In this document: in pieces, positions 51,478 to 60,949 of the stretch | How positions within the stretch are numbered: position 1 is the stretch's first letter | How the letters are laid out: each line of letters starts with the position of its first letter | Source of the DNA: Enterococcus sp. 9D6_DIV0238 | GTDB taxonomy: Bacteria; Bacillota; Bacilli; Lactobacillales; Enterococcaceae | Direction of reading: 5' to 3' | NCBI RefSeq assembly: GCF_002174455.2 | Contig: NZ_CP147246.1 | Location: forward strand, 124,001 to 188,000 | Length of the DNA stretch: 64,000 bases | The notes under the pieces: generated by a model | Database searches by the model: none | The model's input: only the letters and a program-made list of their open reading frames with translations | What the model was told of the DNA's origin: nothing | Position numbers and translations under genes: made by a program

Positions 51478-51556
51478 AGTGAACGAATCCTTTCTACGAT
51501 CAAATCTAAGAGAAAGCCAATGAAAAGTTTTCACAAGCTTTACATATACAGCATTA

Positions 51557-51585
51557 ATTTTACTCTGTTCCTCAAGCCCTGTCAA
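51557..51585 (-). promoter_or_regulatory. ltaS promoter
   Basis: On the minus strand TTGACA (51585-51580), 17-bp spacer, TAAAAT (51562-51557). Confidence 0.7.
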
Positions 51586-51785
51586 TTTAAATCAAGAATT
51601 GGGAGCGGATTGTTAATGAAATTTTACTTTTCTTTAAAAAAGAAGCAGTAGAAATTAGCTCATCTTCAGTCAAAGAGGGATAAAAACGATTCTTATAGGT
51701 AACGACAGCTTGATCTTTTTTTGATATACTGACCAAGAAAGAATATAATGGAGAATACTTAATTGAAAGCTAAAGGATGTAGAAA

Positions 51786-52958
51786 ATGAACATACGAATA
51801 ACAAAAAAATCAGAGAAAAAACTTAAAGCAGGCTATCCCTTAGTCCAAAAGGAAGATTTGCAGGAGACACCACAAAAATTTTCTGCGGAATGGCTTGATT
51901 TTCTTGATAGCAAAGGAAATTTCGTTGCATCAGGCTATCTTGGCGAACAAAATAAAGGAATAGGCTGGCTAGTCAATCGACGAGGGAGTATCGATTCCGA
52001 ATTTTTGGAAAATCTATTTTTAAAGGCGAAAAATGAGCGAGCGGTTTTCGAACAAGATCTTGGGACTACAGCTTATCGGTTGTTCAACGGTGAAGGGGAC
52101 GGGTTAGGCGGTTTAACGATCGATCGCTATGATGAGTTTGCCGTTTTTTCTTGGTACAATGAAACGCTATATAATATGAAAGAACAAATCATCCAAGCTT
52201 TCAAAGCAAGCGTACCTGAGATTATCGGTGGATACGAAAAAATTCGCTTTTCAACTCAGTCTTTGCCTGAATCACAAAAATTATTCGGTAAGGATGCTCC
52301 TGAACCCTTATTGGTTTTGGAAAACGGTGTGACTTACGCAACCTATCTGAATGATGGCTTGATGACAGGAATTTTTCTAGATCAAAAAGAGGTTCGCGGA
52401 CGATTGATCGATGGGGCAGCAGCTGGTAAAACTGTGTTGAATATGTTTAGTTATACGGGCGCCTTTTCAGTTGCGAGTGCTATGGGCGGCGCTGCAAAAA
52501 CGACCAGTGTTGATTTAGCTAAAAGAAGTTTACCAAAAACCAAAGAGCAGTTTGAAGTAAATCAAATCGACCCAGCCGAGCAAAAAATCATTGTGATGGA
52601 TGTCTTTGAGTACTTTAAATATGCTGTGCGTAAAGAACTACACTATGATGTGATCGTTTTAGATCCGCCAAGTTTTGCTCGAAACAAAAAGAAAGTCTTT
52701 TCAGTGGCAAAAAACTACGGTGATTTAGTAGAAGATGCAGTGACTATTCTAGCTGATAAAGGGTTATTGATCGCTTCAACAAATGCTGCGAATATTTCAA
52801 TTGAAAAATATAAAAAAATAATCATTCAGGCACTAGATAAAAAGCATGTCCGCTATCAATTTATAGAAACGTATCAATTGCCAATTGACTTCAAAACAAA
52901 TAAACATTTTCAAGAAGGTAATTATTTGAAAGTATTCTTTATTGAAATCAAAAAATAG
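51786..52958 (+). CDS. class I SAM-dependent rRNA methyltransferase (RlmI-like, PUA domain)
   Basis: 390 residues: N-terminal PUA domain (about 1-80, GYLGEQNKGIGWLVN), central RlmI-type linker domain (YRLFNGEGDGLGGLTIDRYD), and a Rossmann methyltransferase with VLNMFSYTGAFSVASAMGGA (SAM loop) and VIVLDPPSFARNKK (the DPPSF catalytic motif of m5C methyltransferases). RlmI methylates C1962 of 23S rRNA in E. coli; the exact site here is not certain. It is 46 bp ahead of aroD. Confidence 0.9.
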   Translation: MNIRITKKSEKKLKAGYPLVQKEDLQETPQKFSAEWLDFLDSKGNFVASGYLGEQNKGIGWLVNRRGSIDSEFLENLFLKAKNERAVFEQDLGTTAYRLFNGEGDGLGGLTIDRYDEFAVFSWYNETLYNMKEQIIQAFKASVPEIIGGYEKIRFSTQSLPESQKLFGKDAPEPLLVLENGVTYATYLNDGLMTGIFLDQKEVRGRLIDGAAAGKTVLNMFSYTGAFSVASAMGGAAKTTSVDLAKRSLPKTKEQFEVNQIDPAEQKIIVMDVFEYFKYAVRKELHYDVIVLDPPSFARNKKKVFSVAKNYGDLVEDAVTILADKGLLIASTNAANISIEKYKKIIIQALDKKHVRYQFIETYQLPIDFKTNKHFQEGNYLKVFFIEIKK

Positions 52959-53004
52959 CTCAAAAATAGGATCATTTGCAACTCGGGATAGAAGGAGAGG
53001 AAAG

Positions 53005-53769
53005 ATGAGAACAGTTGATGTTAAAGGAATCAGTATTGGCAGTGGCAGTCCTAAAATAGTTGTGCCGCTTGTTGGAAAAACAGAAGACGAAATAATCAAT
53101 GATGCCAAACATTTAGCAAAAATCGAATGTGATTTAGTGGAATGGCGGGTCGATTTTTTTGAACAGGTTACTGATTTCCAAGCAGTAGCGGAATTATCTA
53201 AAAAAATCACAGAATATCTTTTGGATAAACCATTACTTTTTACTTTTCGCACCAAAAAAGAAGGTGGAGTGACTGATCTCAAAGATAGCGACTATTTTTT
53301 ATTGTATCAAACGATGATTCAAAGAGGCTGTCTTGATTTACTCGATATTGAGCTATTCATGGATGAGCAACTTGTGAAGCAGACGATTCAGCTCGCTCAT
53401 TCTAAAGGCATCAAAGTGATCATGTGTAATCATGATTTTGATCGAACGCCAGAAAAAAGTGAGATTATTTCTAGGCTCTGTCGGATGCAGGAAATGAATG
53501 CGGACATTTGTAAAATCGCTGTAATGCCGCAAACCTCCGAAGATGTTATAACCTTACTTGCGGCGTCCAATGAGATGAAAAAGGATCATGCAGATCGTCC
53601 GATCGTAACGATGTCCATGGGGCAACTGGGGTTGGTCAGCCGATTGACTGGTGAGCTTTTTGGTTCAGCTTTAACCTTTGGTGCTGATCGAAAAGCTTCT
53701 GCACCTGGTCAAATCTCTGTTGTGAAACTACGCCAACTTTTAAATCTCCTGTCATTATCAAAAAACTGA
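53005..53769 (+). CDS. aroD: type I 3-dehydroquinate dehydratase
   Basis: 254 residues, third step of the shikimate pathway. Schiff-base Lys in DICKIAVMPQ, the His of the pair in MCNHDFDRTPE, Arg in EWRVDFFE and TFRTKKEGG, and SAPGQISV at the end. ATG 53005 follows AGGAGAGG; the longer frame from 52942 overlaps the previous gene and has no site. It is apart from the rest of the aro genes, which are not in the window. Confidence 0.95.
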   Translation: MRTVDVKGISIGSGSPKIVVPLVGKTEDEIINDAKHLAKIECDLVEWRVDFFEQVTDFQAVAELSKKITEYLLDKPLLFTFRTKKEGGVTDLKDSDYFLLYQTMIQRGCLDLLDIELFMDEQLVKQTIQLAHSKGIKVIMCNHDFDRTPEKSEIISRLCRMQEMNADICKIAVMPQTSEDVITLLAASNEMKKDHADRPIVTMSMGQLGLVSRLTGELFGSALTFGADRKASAPGQISVVKLRQLLNLLSLSKN

Positions 53770-53779
53770 GAGGTGGACT

Positions 53780-54265
53780 ATGGGAAAAAAGAAAGCACAA
53801 AAAACAAATGCGATCCGTATTGTAGAACAACAAAAAATTCCTTACAAAGAATATGAGTTTGCGTGGAGTGAAGATCATTTAAGTGCGGAAAGTGTTACGG
53901 AAAAATTAGGCGTGACCGAAGGCAAAATTTTTAAAACACTGGTCGCTGTCGGCAATAAAACTGGACCTGTTGTTGCAGTGATACCTGGTGAAAAGGAATT
54001 GAACTTAAAAAAAATAGCAGCGGTCAGCGGAAATAAAAAAGTTGAAATGCTTCATTTGAGGGATCTCGAAGAAACTACAGGTTATATTCGCGGAGGTTGC
54101 TCGCCGATTGGGATGAAGAAACTTTTTCCAACCTACATTGCTCAAGAAGCGAATGAATTTGAGGAAATCATTGTTTCAGCTGGCAGAAGAGGTGTACAGA
54201 TAGAATTAGCTCCAGAGGCCATTTTAAAGATAACTAAAGGGAAAATGGCAGACATAACAATGTAA
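53780..54265 (+). CDS. ebsC: Cys-tRNA(Pro) deacylase (YbaK/EbsC)
   Basis: 161 residues of the YbaK fold. ESVTEKLGVTEGKIFKTLVAVGNKTGPVVAVIPGEKELNLKKIAAVSG with the catalytic Lys, and GYIRGGCSPIGMKKLFPTYI are characteristic. It hydrolyses mischarged Cys-tRNA(Pro). In E. faecalis this gene is known as ebsC, from the early work on binding-substance expression; its closeness to ebsA here supports that name. GAGAGG site, 10 bp after aroD. Confidence 0.9.
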   Translation: MGKKKAQKTNAIRIVEQQKIPYKEYEFAWSEDHLSAESVTEKLGVTEGKIFKTLVAVGNKTGPVVAVIPGEKELNLKKIAAVSGNKKVEMLHLRDLEETTGYIRGGCSPIGMKKLFPTYIAQEANEFEEIIVSAGRRGVQIELAPEAILKITKGKMADITM

Positions 54266-54311
54266 AAAATACTGATCGAATGCTAATTGTTGCATTCGAT
54301 CAGTATTTTTA
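54266..54311. terminator. bidirectional terminator
   Basis: AAAATACTGATCGAATGC / GCATTCGATCAGTATTTT perfect stem, loop TAATTGTT. Confidence 0.93.
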
Positions 54312-54320
54312 TTTTCTCGT

Positions 54321-54716
54321 CTAATGGTATTTTTGTAAAGCCTGTCTTGCTAAAGTGTCAGCGCCTTTATTTTGACTTTCCGGGATCCATTTGATCAATA
54401 GTAACGAAAAGCTGGGCTCCAATTGTCTATAAGTAGCTAAGTATGGCTGAAATAAAGGGTTTTTTGAATAATCTTTTTCGATCGTTTGAACGACCACTTT
54501 GCTATCAGAATGAATCACGATCGTCTGGTCCGTATAATTCTTTTCGATCAACAGCTGAAGTGCTTGGATAAATACTCTAAATTCGGCTTCATGGTTTGAA
54601 CATTCTCCTAGAGGAATATGATGTTGTTCGTGATGTTCTTCGCCAACGATCACGATTCCTCCGCCACTTGGACCAGGATTTCCTTTTGTTGCAGCATCGA
54701 CATATATTCGTAACAT
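54321..54716 (-). CDS. ribonuclease H-like protein
   Basis: 131 residues of the RNase HI/reverse-transcriptase-like fold: YVDAATKGNPGPSGGGIVI (first Asp), SNHEAEFRVFIQALQ (Glu), IVIHSDSKVVVQTI (second Asp) and NKGADTLARQA (last Asp), i.e. the DEDD set is complete. It should cleave RNA in RNA/DNA hybrids. It lacks the basic protrusion of E. coli RnhA. Lying between ebsC and ebsA it may be the gene called ebsB in E. faecalis, which I cannot confirm. Confidence 0.88.
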   Translation of the reverse strand: MLRIYVDAATKGNPGPSGGGIVIVGEEHHEQHHIPLGECSNHEAEFRVFIQALQLLIEKNYTDQTIVIHSDSKVVVQTIEKDYSKNPLFQPYLATYRQLEPSFSLLLIKWIPESQNKGADTLARQALQKYH

Positions 54717-54799
54717 AAATATCTCCTTATTTTCTTTTCGTTAAAAGTTGATGTATGTTATTATTGTAACATACTGAATTTTTACTAAGGGGTCGCTGT

Positions 54800-55240
54800 A
54801 TGAAGAAAAGAGTCTATCATTGGCAGCCAGAATTATCAACAACGATAATTTATTGGTCCTGTACATTTGGCATTTTATTTTTAAGTTTGATTTTGATGTT
54901 GGAGCACACTCGCCCTTATTTGGTGAGCAACATTGTTTTAGGCGTGTTCTTTTTCTTCGCACTTTTAGGATTGAATCGTTATTTTATTTTGAAAGATGAT
55001 CAGCTGATCATCCATGCATTATTACCAATTAGACGTAAGAAAATAAAAGTACAAACGATCGAGGCTATTTTTGTTGGTCCTAAATCGATCAAAATTATTT
55101 CTAGTGAGTTTAAAGAAGGCAGTCAGCTCTATATAATGACAAAAAAAACGAAAGTTGCTTTTATTTCTCAGATTGAAACAATGCTGCTTGATCATGTGCT
55201 TATTCATGAAGACCCAAACCAAAAGGCTGGAAAGCAATAA
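54800..55240 (+). CDS. ebsA: EbsA family membrane protein
   Basis: 146 residues. Two membrane helices (about 18-38 and 46-66) and a cytoplasmic C-terminal half with a PH-like strand pattern (NRYFILKDDQLIIHALLPIRRKKIKVQTIEAIFVG). This matches the EbsA family named in E. faecalis and sometimes labelled pore-forming. Role unknown, linked historically to surface binding substance. GGGG site 8-10 bases before the ATG; divergent from the RNase H gene. Confidence 0.82.
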   Translation: MKKRVYHWQPELSTTIIYWSCTFGILFLSLILMLEHTRPYLVSNIVLGVFFFFALLGLNRYFILKDDQLIIHALLPIRRKKIKVQTIEAIFVGPKSIKIISSEFKEGSQLYIMTKKTKVAFISQIETMLLDHVLIHEDPNQKAGKQ

Positions 55241-55268
55241 CGGAATGACTAAATAGAATAAAGCAAAA

Positions 55269-55317
55269 TAAAAGCTGAGAAGGACATTTCCTAGGAAATA
55301 CGCCTCTCAGCTTTTTG
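55269..55317. terminator. bidirectional terminator
   Basis: AAAAGCTGAGA / TCTCAGCTTTT outer stem around an inner ATTTCCTAGGAAAT dyad; T-run on the plus side. Confidence 0.88.
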
Positions 55318-55318
55318 T

Positions 55319-55519
55319 TTATACTTTCTTCACGTGTGCAGCTTGGAGACCGCGTGTACCTTCCATAACTTCAAATTCTACCGTTTGGTTTTCATCTAAT
55401 GATTTAAACCCATCGCCTTCAATTGCTGTGAAATGAACAAAAATTTCATCGTCTTCATTGTACTTAATAAAACCATAACCTTTTCTATTATCAAACCACT
55501 TGACGAACCCTTTTTCCAT
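55319..55519 (-). CDS. cold-shock protein (CspA family)
   Basis: 66 residues, the standard length. RNP1 KGYGFIKY and RNP2 EIFVHFTAI are present within [17 protein letters not shown]. It is a single-stranded nucleic-acid binding protein acting as RNA chaperone. The usual FN in RNP1's flank (WFNxxKG) reads WFDNRKG, and IKY replaces the common IxR or ITP, so it is a slightly divergent paralogue. GGGGCG site upstream. Confidence 0.95.
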   Translation of the reverse strand: MEKGFVKWFDNRKGYGFIKYNEDDEIFVHFTAIEGDGFKSLDENQTVEFEVMEGTRGLQAAHVKKV

Positions 55520-55701
55520 TCAAATCACGCCCCTTTATTTTCTAAAGTCTAGCATCATTATAAAGTGAAAACAAATCCTCGTCAATCTTTTGCAAAAATG
55601 CTTTTTTTACCATAGAAATAGGGAGAAAGAAAAGGTATAATGGTTAATATCTTAACGAAAAACACTTGTTGTACAGAAAAAGTTCGGGAAAAGAGGGCGT
55701 A

Positions 55702-57372
55702 ATGAAAACAGATATCGAAATTTCACAGTCAGTTCAATTATCACCAATCATTAAAATTGGAGAAAAGATCGATCTAAAAGAGGATGATTTAGAATTATAT
55801 GGACAACATAAAGCGAAAATCAACTTTTCTGCCATCCAACATTTGTCGAAAAAGCCAGACGGAAAACTAATATTAGTCACATCGATCAATCCGACTCCGG
55901 CAGGAGAAGGAAAATCAACTGTCACGATAGGTTTGGGGGATGCATTAAATAAGATCGGCAAAAAAACCGTGATTGCTCTACGTGAGCCTTCATTAGGCCC
56001 TGTTATGGGAATCAAGGGCGGTGCTGCTGGCGGAGGATTTGCTCAAGTTTTACCTATGGAAGATATCAATTTGCATTTTACAGGGGACATGCATGCGATT
56101 ACTACAGCCAATAATGCTCTTTCTGCGTTGCTGGATAATCACATACACCAGGGGAATGGGTTGAGCATCGATGCAAGAAGAGTGATCTGGAAACGTGTGG
56201 TTGATTTGAATGATCGAGAACTGCGCCAAGTGATGGTCGGTTTAGGTGGACCAATCCAAGGAGTCCCAAGAGAAGATGGATTCGATATTACAGTTGCCAG
56301 TGAAATTATGGCAGTACTGTGTTTAGCCTCTGATTTAGAGGATTTAAAATCTCGCTTAGGAAATATCGTGATTGCGTACACTTTTGATTTGGAGCCGGTT
56401 ACCGTTAGTGATCTAGGGGTTCAAGGTGCTTTGACATTATTGTTGAAGGATGCGTTGAAACCAAATCTCGTTCAAACGATTTATGGAACGGCAGCATTGG
56501 TTCACGGTGGTCCATTTGCGAATATTGCTCATGGCTGTAATAGTATTTTAGCAACAAAAACAGCATTGAAGCTTGGGGATTTTACTGTAACAGAAGCAGG
56601 ATTCGGGGCTGATTTAGGTGCAGAAAAATTTTTGGATATCAAAGTGCCTAATCTAAAAAAAGCACCTGATGCAGTTGTCATCGTTGCAACGATAAGAGCA
56701 TTGAAAATGCATGGCGGTGTTTCTAAAACAGAGTTGACTAAAGAAAACATAGCGGCTTTGGTCAAAGGATTCGCCAATCTTCAAAAACATATTGAAAATA
56801 TGAGAAGCTATGGTTTACCAGTAGTCGTTGCAGTCAATGAATTTTCGGGGGATACTAAAAAGGAATTGTCTACACTAAAAGAGCTCTGTGGGACGCAAAA
56901 TGTTCCAGTAGAGTTGACCAGTGTTTGGGCAAATGGACCAGAAGGCGGGATTGCTTTAGCAAAACGTGTGGTTGAATTGATCGAAGAAGAACAAGGTGAA
57001 TTTCGAACGATTTATCAAAAAGGGATGGATCTAGAAGAAAAAATTCAGGCGATCGTCACAAAAATTTATGGGGGAAGCGGTGTTTTATTTTCAAAAAAAG
57101 CCCAAAAACAACTTGCGGTATTTGAAAAATACGGTTGGGATCGTTTGCCTGTATGTATGGCTAAGACACAATATTCTTTATCAGATGATGCAGAAGCGTT
57201 AGGACGCCCAGAAGATTTTACAGTCACAGTTCGCGAATTGGTACCAAAGATCGGTGCTGGATTTATTGTAGTACTGACTGGAGATGTGATGACTATGCCG
57301 GGACTCCCTAAAAAACCTGCTGCATTGAATATGGATGTAGATCAAGATGGACAAGCAATTGGATTATTTTAA
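55702..57372 (+). CDS. fhs: formate-tetrahydrofolate ligase
   Basis: 556 residues, normal length. ATP-binding [53 protein letters not shown] and the C-terminal [21 protein letters not shown] are near-invariant in the family. It makes 10-formyl-THF from formate, THF and ATP for purine and formyl-Met synthesis. ATG 55702 follows GAGGG; the longer frame lacks a site. A TATAAT at 55636 suggests the promoter. Confidence 0.97.
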   Translation: MKTDIEISQSVQLSPIIKIGEKIDLKEDDLELYGQHKAKINFSAIQHLSKKPDGKLILVTSINPTPAGEGKSTVTIGLGDALNKIGKKTVIALREPSLGPVMGIKGGAAGGGFAQVLPMEDINLHFTGDMHAITTANNALSALLDNHIHQGNGLSIDARRVIWKRVVDLNDRELRQVMVGLGGPIQGVPREDGFDITVASEIMAVLCLASDLEDLKSRLGNIVIAYTFDLEPVTVSDLGVQGALTLLLKDALKPNLVQTIYGTAALVHGGPFANIAHGCNSILATKTALKLGDFTVTEAGFGADLGAEKFLDIKVPNLKKAPDAVVIVATIRALKMHGGVSKTELTKENIAALVKGFANLQKHIENMRSYGLPVVVAVNEFSGDTKKELSTLKELCGTQNVPVELTSVWANGPEGGIALAKRVVELIEEEQGEFRTIYQKGMDLEEKIQAIVTKIYGGSGVLFSKKAQKQLAVFEKYGWDRLPVCMAKTQYSLSDDAEALGRPEDFTVTVRELVPKIGAGFIVVLTGDVMTMPGLPKKPAALNMDVDQDGQAIGLF

Positions 57373-57569
57373 AATAATAAATAGAAACCAGGACAAAGCA
57401 GGTTTTTAGTTTTGAGGTGACCACCAAAGGTTGTACGTAAAAAATACAATGTTTGGTGGTTATTTTTTCCGAACGATACGTCATGGTTCTGCTCTTTATA
57501 GTAACTTCTTTCTTTTCGTGTCCGAGTTTTTGGTATATACTTCTAATTAAAGCTCAGGGAGGAATCAAA

Positions 57570-57953
57570 ATGGATGTTCGTTGTACAAGAAATACAGGAT
57601 TCTATGGAATGGGCAGCCCGATCGAACTAAAGAAAAACGGAGAAAAGTGGATTTACTTAAATCATAATCAGACAAAAGAACTGGAAGTTACAGAGGATCA
57701 GTGTACTGTTCAGGTGAGCTTCTTTCTTTTAAAAAGCGAGCCGTTGATCTTGATCGATAAAGGACAGCCAATTAGTATAGAAATAACAATGAATCCGATT
57801 TTGGTATCAAATTATGTTATAATTTTCATAGGGATGCTCTTAGTTCCTGTTTTTCATTTAAATATATTTGGTATTTTATTTTTGCTTGTTGCATATATCG
57901 TGTTTTTATTTTCTATGTTTAAAAAGGCATATATCATTAAGGAGACACACTAA
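57570..57953 (+). CDS. small membrane protein of unknown function
   Basis: 127 residues from ATG 57570 (GGGAGG upstream; the earlier in-frame codons have no site). The N-terminal 75 residues look like a beta-rich soluble domain (VRCTRNTGFYGMGSPIELKKNGEKWIYLN, then KSEPLILIDKGQPISIEI) and the C-terminal part has two membrane helices. The arrangement recalls proteins with a cytoplasmic beta-sandwich, but I do not recognise the family. Its stop overlaps the next start by one base. Confidence 0.65.
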   Translation: MDVRCTRNTGFYGMGSPIELKKNGEKWIYLNHNQTKELEVTEDQCTVQVSFFLLKSEPLILIDKGQPISIEITMNPILVSNYVIIFIGMLLVPVFHLNIFGILFLLVAYIVFLFSMFKKAYIIKETH

Positions 57954-58654
57954 TGGGAGAAAGAGCTGAGTCATTTTTAGCTGCATTTAATCGAATTGAA
58001 AAATGGTTTCGTGAAGAGCTGAATAACCCGACTAATATGGGTTTCAGTGAAATGGTTCGGCGTTTAGCCAGGAAAAAGGATAGTCAAGTGCTGCACTTTC
58101 AGGATGATTTGCTGCAGATGGCTCAATTAAGGAATGCTATCGTACATGAACGAATTTCAAATGACTTTGTCATAGCTGAACCAAACGAATGGGCTGTTAG
58201 ACGTATAGAAGAAATCGAACAAGCATTGATCAGCCCGGATAAGGTTTTACCGCGTTTTGCTAAAAAAGTTACGGGCTTTGATATCTCTATTTCGATCAAA
58301 GAGATTTTATCTATTGTTGCTAGGAAGCAATATTCTCAATTTCCTATTTATGATAAAGGTATTTTTAAAGGATTGATCACTGCCCGCGGATTAGGGATTT
58401 GGCTTGCTATCGAAAGTTCTCATGGAGATATTCATTTGGATGGACGCAAAGCATCCGAGCTTTTATTGACGAATTACAAAGAAAGTAATTATCAGTTTGT
58501 CGATCAAGAAACGACTGTATTTCAAGTGGAAGAGATGTTTTCTACCCAAGTTAAATTGGAAGCGATTCTGATTACCTCTGATGGGAATCCAAATGGCAAT
58601 TTGCTAGGGATTATCCGTCCGAGAGATATATACAATATTTTAGAGAAGGAATGA
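57953..58654 (+). CDS. HEPN-like plus CBS-domain protein
   Basis: 233 residues. The first 95 are helical and contain MAQLRNAIVHERIS, an R-N-x-x-x-H signature as in HEPN domains. Residues about 100-230 are a CBS pair (IKEILSIVARKQYSQFPIYDKGIFKGLITARGLGIWLA and TTVFQVEEMFSTQ...LLGIIRPRDIYNIL), which normally bind adenine nucleotides. Together they suggest a nucleotide-controlled helical module; activity not established. Starts on the last base of the preceding stop. Confidence 0.75.
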   Translation: MGERAESFLAAFNRIEKWFREELNNPTNMGFSEMVRRLARKKDSQVLHFQDDLLQMAQLRNAIVHERISNDFVIAEPNEWAVRRIEEIEQALISPDKVLPRFAKKVTGFDISISIKEILSIVARKQYSQFPIYDKGIFKGLITARGLGIWLAIESSHGDIHLDGRKASELLLTNYKESNYQFVDQETTVFQVEEMFSTQVKLEAILITSDGNPNGNLLGIIRPRDIYNILEKE

Positions 58655-58660
58655 AGTTAT

Positions 58661-59137
58661 TTGTTAGCAGTTTATCTTATTATCAGCGCCGTATTGATTG
58701 GTTTAGATCAGTGGGTGAAATTTTTGACCGTTGCCAATATAAATCTTGGTGAAACGAAAGAATTTATACCTGGAGTTTTATCGTTTACGAATATTCGTAA
58801 TACAGGAGCAGCCTGGAGTTTACTTGAGGGGAAAATGTGGTTCTTTTATATCATCACTATTATTGTAGTTGCAGTGGTGCTTTATATCTTGATCAAAAAT
58901 ATCCATGGAAGTAAATGGTTCACGATCGGTTTGAGTTTGATTTTAGCAGGTGCTATCGGTAATTTTATCGACCGTTTGCGCTTAGGCTATGTAGTAGATA
59001 TGTTTCAAACTGAATTTATGAATTTCCCAATATTCAATGTGGCTGACAGCGTGCTGGTAGTCGGAGTAGCTTGTATTTTTATTTATTTGATATTGGAAGA
59101 AAAAGCAGCGAAGGACGGAAAAAATGGAGCAAATTAA
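58661..59137 (+). CDS. lspA: lipoprotein signal peptidase (signal peptidase II)
   Basis: 158 residues, four membrane helices. Catalytic Asp residues in GNFIDRLRLGYVVDMF and FNVADS; NTGAAWSLL is conserved. It cleaves prolipoproteins after lipid attachment. TTG start, ten bases after GAAGGA. It overlaps the next gene by 14 bp, the usual lspA-rluD arrangement upstream of the pyr operon in Firmicutes. Confidence 0.94.
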   Translation: MLAVYLIISAVLIGLDQWVKFLTVANINLGETKEFIPGVLSFTNIRNTGAAWSLLEGKMWFFYIITIIVVAVVLYILIKNIHGSKWFTIGLSLILAGAIGNFIDRLRLGYVVDMFQTEFMNFPIFNVADSVLVVGVACIFIYLILEEKAAKDGKNGAN

Positions 59138-60029
59138 TGTAAAAATAAACACAGAAACTGGCCGGATCGATAAGGTGTTAAGTGATCTATTGAAAGAGCA
59201 TTCTCGTTCACAAATTCAACAATGGGTCAAAGAGAACCACGTAAAGGTCAATGGTGAAATCATCCGTTCAAATTATAAAGTCAAACCATCTGATGAGATA
59301 TTGATCACGATTCCTGAACCAGAAGAGCTGGATATCCGAGCGGAAAATATTCCACTTGATATTGTCTATGAAGATGATGATGTTTTGGTCATAAATAAAC
59401 CTCAGGGAATGGTCGTTCATCCTTCCGCTGGTCACTCTCAAGGAACACTGGTCAATGCCTTGTTGTATCATATCAAAGATCTATCTTCGATCAACGGGGT
59501 GATTCGGCCTGGAATCGTTCACCGTATCGATAAAGACACATCTGGTTTATTGATGGTCGCTAAAAATGATCATGCGCATGTTGCTTTAGCAGAACAGCTG
59601 AAAGACAAAACGTCTCTTAGAAAATATGTTGCTCTTGTTCACGGAGAGATTTCTCATGATAAAGGCGAAATCAATGCACCGATCGGACGTTCCAAGAATG
59701 ACCGTAAGATGCAGGCAGTTATTGAAGGCGGGAAGCCAGCAGTGACGCATTTTGAAGTGTTGGAACGTTTTGAAGGTTTTACTTTAGTACAGTTACAGCT
59801 TGAAACAGGACGGACGCATCAAATTCGTGTCCACATGAAATACATTGGTTATCCAGTAGCTGGTGATCCTCTTTATGGACCTAGAAAGACGCTAAAAGGT
59901 AACGGTCAGTTCTTGCATGCACAAATGCTGGGGTTCAAACATCCGACAACTGGACAAATGATGGTCTTTGAAGCACCTTTACCTGAACTGTTTGAAAAAA
60001 CTTTAGATGATTTAAGAAATAATGATTGA
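59124..60029 (+). CDS. rluD: RluD-family 23S rRNA pseudouridine synthase
   Basis: 301 residues: N-terminal S4 RNA-binding domain (RIDKVLSDLLKEHSRSQIQQWVKENHVKVNG), then the catalytic domain with HRIDKDTSGLLMVAK (the nucleophilic Asp) and LQLETGRTHQIRVHMKYIGYPVAGDPLYG. The family includes RluC/RluD paralogues; assignment to specific positions is not possible by eye. Overlaps lspA; the pyr leader follows directly. Confidence 0.92.
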   Translation: MEQINVKINTETGRIDKVLSDLLKEHSRSQIQQWVKENHVKVNGEIIRSNYKVKPSDEILITIPEPEELDIRAENIPLDIVYEDDDVLVINKPQGMVVHPSAGHSQGTLVNALLYHIKDLSSINGVIRPGIVHRIDKDTSGLLMVAKNDHAHVALAEQLKDKTSLRKYVALVHGEISHDKGEINAPIGRSKNDRKMQAVIEGGKPAVTHFEVLERFEGFTLVQLQLETGRTHQIRVHMKYIGYPVAGDPLYGPRKTLKGNGQFLHAQMLGFKHPTTGQMMVFEAPLPELFEKTLDDLRNND

Positions 60030-60084
60030 TTTATTGCTTCAGAAAAGGTACACTGTTTGAGAAAGAAAATTGAATAATTTCTCC

Positions 60085-60227
60085 TTTAAGAATAGTCCCG
60101 TGAGGCTAAGAAGGAAACATGCAGGATCCAACTAGGTGCGCTTAGTCATGGTCTGTGTGTGATACATGGTATCTTTGTATAGATGTATTCCATCCTCCTA
60201 CCTAAACACGGGTAGGAGGATTTTTGT
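60085..60227 (+). promoter_or_regulatory. PyrR-controlled attenuator of the pyr operon
   Basis: The leader contains GTCCCGTGAGGCTAAGAAGG (about 60095-60115), fitting the PyrR-binding consensus in anti-antiterminator loops, and then a terminator CATCCTCCTACC / GGTAGGAGGATTTTTG (60191-60226). UMP-bound PyrR would favour termination. The remaining stretch to 60352 holds no gene I can support. Confidence 0.88.
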
Positions 60228-60340
60228 TGTCCAGAATTTGTTTGGATGACCAACACAAAAAATGCTAAAAGAGCAAGCGGAAGCCCAGCCGCTGAAACAG
60301 GAAGCTCGAAGGGCAGCAAACACTAAAAATATTTTGATAA

Positions 60341-60910
<570 letters not shown>

Positions 60911-60949
60911 AACAATTGAAATAGTAAAGATAGGGTAGGTAAATTTGAC

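Noticed and set aside
51478..51585. Longer N-terminus for LtaS from TTG 51585
   Set aside because: That TTG is part of a TTGACA-17-TAAAAT promoter, so the codons could not be transcribed from it; TTG 51477 has a ribosome binding site.
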